A stretch of 35,018 nucleotides of DNA, taken from positions 1 to 35,018 of the forward strand of contig JABSRN010000100.1 in NCBI GenBank assembly GCA_013214025.1, written 5' to 3'. Made by a program: the position numbers and the translations under genes. Positions 34,095-35,018 of the stretch are shown here, piece by piece; positions within the stretch are counted from its first letter, which is position 1; each line of letters begins with the position of its first letter. The notes beneath the pieces are model-generated. The model was not told where the DNA came from and ran no database searches. It saw only the letters and a list, made by a program, of their open reading frames with translations. This DNA comes from Polyangiaceae bacterium (GTDB lineage Bacteria; Myxococcota_A; Polyangia; Polyangiales; Polyangiaceae).

Positions 34095-35018
34095 GTGACC
34101 GTCCCTTTCCAAAGCCGCTTCGTAAGCGAACTGCCCGGCGACAAACTCTCCGCCAATCGCCCGCGACAAGTCGAAGGGGCTTGTTACTCCTTGGTGGAAC
34201 CCACGCCCGTCGCCGCCCCCAAGGTCATCGCTCATTCTCAAGAAGTAGCGGATCAACTGGGCTACAGCAGCGACGATCTAGAATCCGCAAGAATGAGCGC
34301 CGTGCTCGGCGGTTGCGCACTTCAGGAGGGCATGACCTCCTTCGCGGCGGCATACGGGGGCCACCAGTTCGGAAATTGGGCAGGACAACTCGGAGACGGC
34401 CGGGCCATTAGTCTTGGGGAACGGCAAGGACCCGACGGCAATTGGCTAGAGATGCAGCTCAAGGGCGCCGGCCCCACCCCCTATTCGCGAACAGCCGACG
34501 GTCGGGCCGTGATGCGCTCTTCCGTACGAGAGTTCTTATGCAGCGAGGCCATGTTTCATCTGGGCGTGCCCACCACCCGCGCCCTCAGCTTAGTGTCCAC
34601 TGGCGATGCCGTGGTGCGCGATGTGCTTTACGACGGCAACGCAAAACCCGAGCCCGGCGCCATCGTGTGTCGCGTAGCGCCGTCCTTTTTACGCTTTGGC
34701 AACTTCGAGTTGTTCGCTTCCCGGGGCGACGAAACCACGCTGCGCCAGCTCACCAACTACACCCTGCGACACTTTTTCCCGCAGTTGCTCACGCCTGAGA
34801 TGATCGCAGGCACCATCGAGCCCGGCAAAGACGAAATCGCCGCTATGTTCTCGGAAGTCTGCCTCAGCACAGCCATCATGGTGAACCATTGGATGCGTGT
34901 GGGCTTTGTGCACGGCGTTATGAACACCGACAATATGTCAATCCTAGGACTGACCATCGACTATGGCCCCTATGGTTGGCTTGAGGATTTTGATCCCACC
35001 TGGACACCCAATACGACC
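34095..35018 (+). CDS. selO: Protein adenylyltransferase SelO (YdiU family), 3' truncated by window end
   Basis: The frame is open from the GTG at 34095 to the window end (308 codons, no stop), so about two thirds of a SelO is visible. A GTG at 34077 is an alternative start, directly after an in-frame TAG. The family signature is clear: [11 protein letters not shown] near the start, [20 protein letters not shown], then [18 protein letters not shown], the nucleotide-site region [40 protein letters not shown] and [13 protein letters not shown] with DYGPYG. SelO is a kinase-fold pseudokinase that transfers AMP from ATP to Ser, Thr or Tyr of redox-related proteins. The C-terminal redox cysteine or selenocysteine found in some members lies beyond the window. 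It is divergent from the metal-efflux operon. Confidence 0.95.
   Translation, partial: MTVPFQSRFVSELPGDKLSANRPRQVEGACYSLVEPTPVAAPKVIAHSQEVADQLGYSSDDLESARMSAVLGGCALQEGMTSFAAAYGGHQFGNWAGQLGDGRAISLGERQGPDGNWLEMQLKGAGPTPYSRTADGRAVMRSSVREFLCSEAMFHLGVPTTRALSLVSTGDAVVRDVLYDGNAKPEPGAIVCRVAPSFLRFGNFELFASRGDETTLRQLTNYTLRHFFPQLLTPEMIAGTIEPGKDEIAAMFSEVCLSTAIMVNHWMRVGFVHGVMNTDNMSILGLTIDYGPYGWLEDFDPTWTPNTT

Noticed and set aside
34091-34411. Arg-rich open frame at the start of selO.
   Set aside because: It is out of frame with the clear SelO sequence that starts four bases later and is a shadow.

Overview
The window reads as GC-rich chromosomal DNA of a myxobacterium-like organism (Myxococcota, formerly deltaproteobacteria). 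The main clues are a MYXO-CTERM type sorting tail on the first gene, a MopE-type metal-binding repeat, many Gly/Ser/Asp-linked lipoproteins, a DUF2378-like fragment and a TonB receptor carrying a TonB-like N-terminal domain. I see no phage, integrase, insertion sequence, CRISPR, rRNA or tRNA.

Layout. 1-968: 3' end of a secreted or surface Ca/metal-binding MYXO-CTERM protein. 1478-8416 (minus): a tight six-gene TonB operon in the order exbB, exbD, tonB, a lipoprotein, an outer-membrane TonB-dependent receptor and a putative beta-barrel protein. It is transcribed away from an RstA/RstB-like two-component pair (8594-10542, plus). The shared intergenic region has a GTTAC direct repeat with 10-bp period. 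10612-13185 (minus): Lon protease with an extra acidic linker and a palindrome just upstream of its start. 13186-16500: gene remnants, a DUF4336 protein, a thioredoxin-type glutathione peroxidase and a DUF354 protein. 17026-20340 (plus): an MMPL/RND exporter and a nitrobindin-like heme-binding protein.

20470-24290 (minus) is a translationally coupled set of three lipoprotein genes. The first is a conserved surface-domain protein, the second is Cys-rich, and the third is a von Willebrand A (vWA) protein. The first and third are each split by a one-base frameshift. Next, 24493-25349 holds a YeeE/YedE-type sulfur-transport gene pair in which both genes are broken. Then come a Cys-rich lipoprotein (minus) and a small STAS-like hypothetical protein (plus).

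27254-33860 (minus) is a heavy-metal efflux operon: a His-rich exported protein, a TolC-type outer-membrane factor, a His-rich lipoprotein adaptor and a CzcA/CusA-type RND pump. The window ends in a divergent, 3'-truncated selO (protein AMPylase).

The most interesting parts are the TonB operon with its receptor fusion and candidate operator, the undescribed three-lipoprotein cluster, and the concentration of lesions between about 20.5 and 25.3 kb. Those lesions are either real decay or switching, or assembly error.
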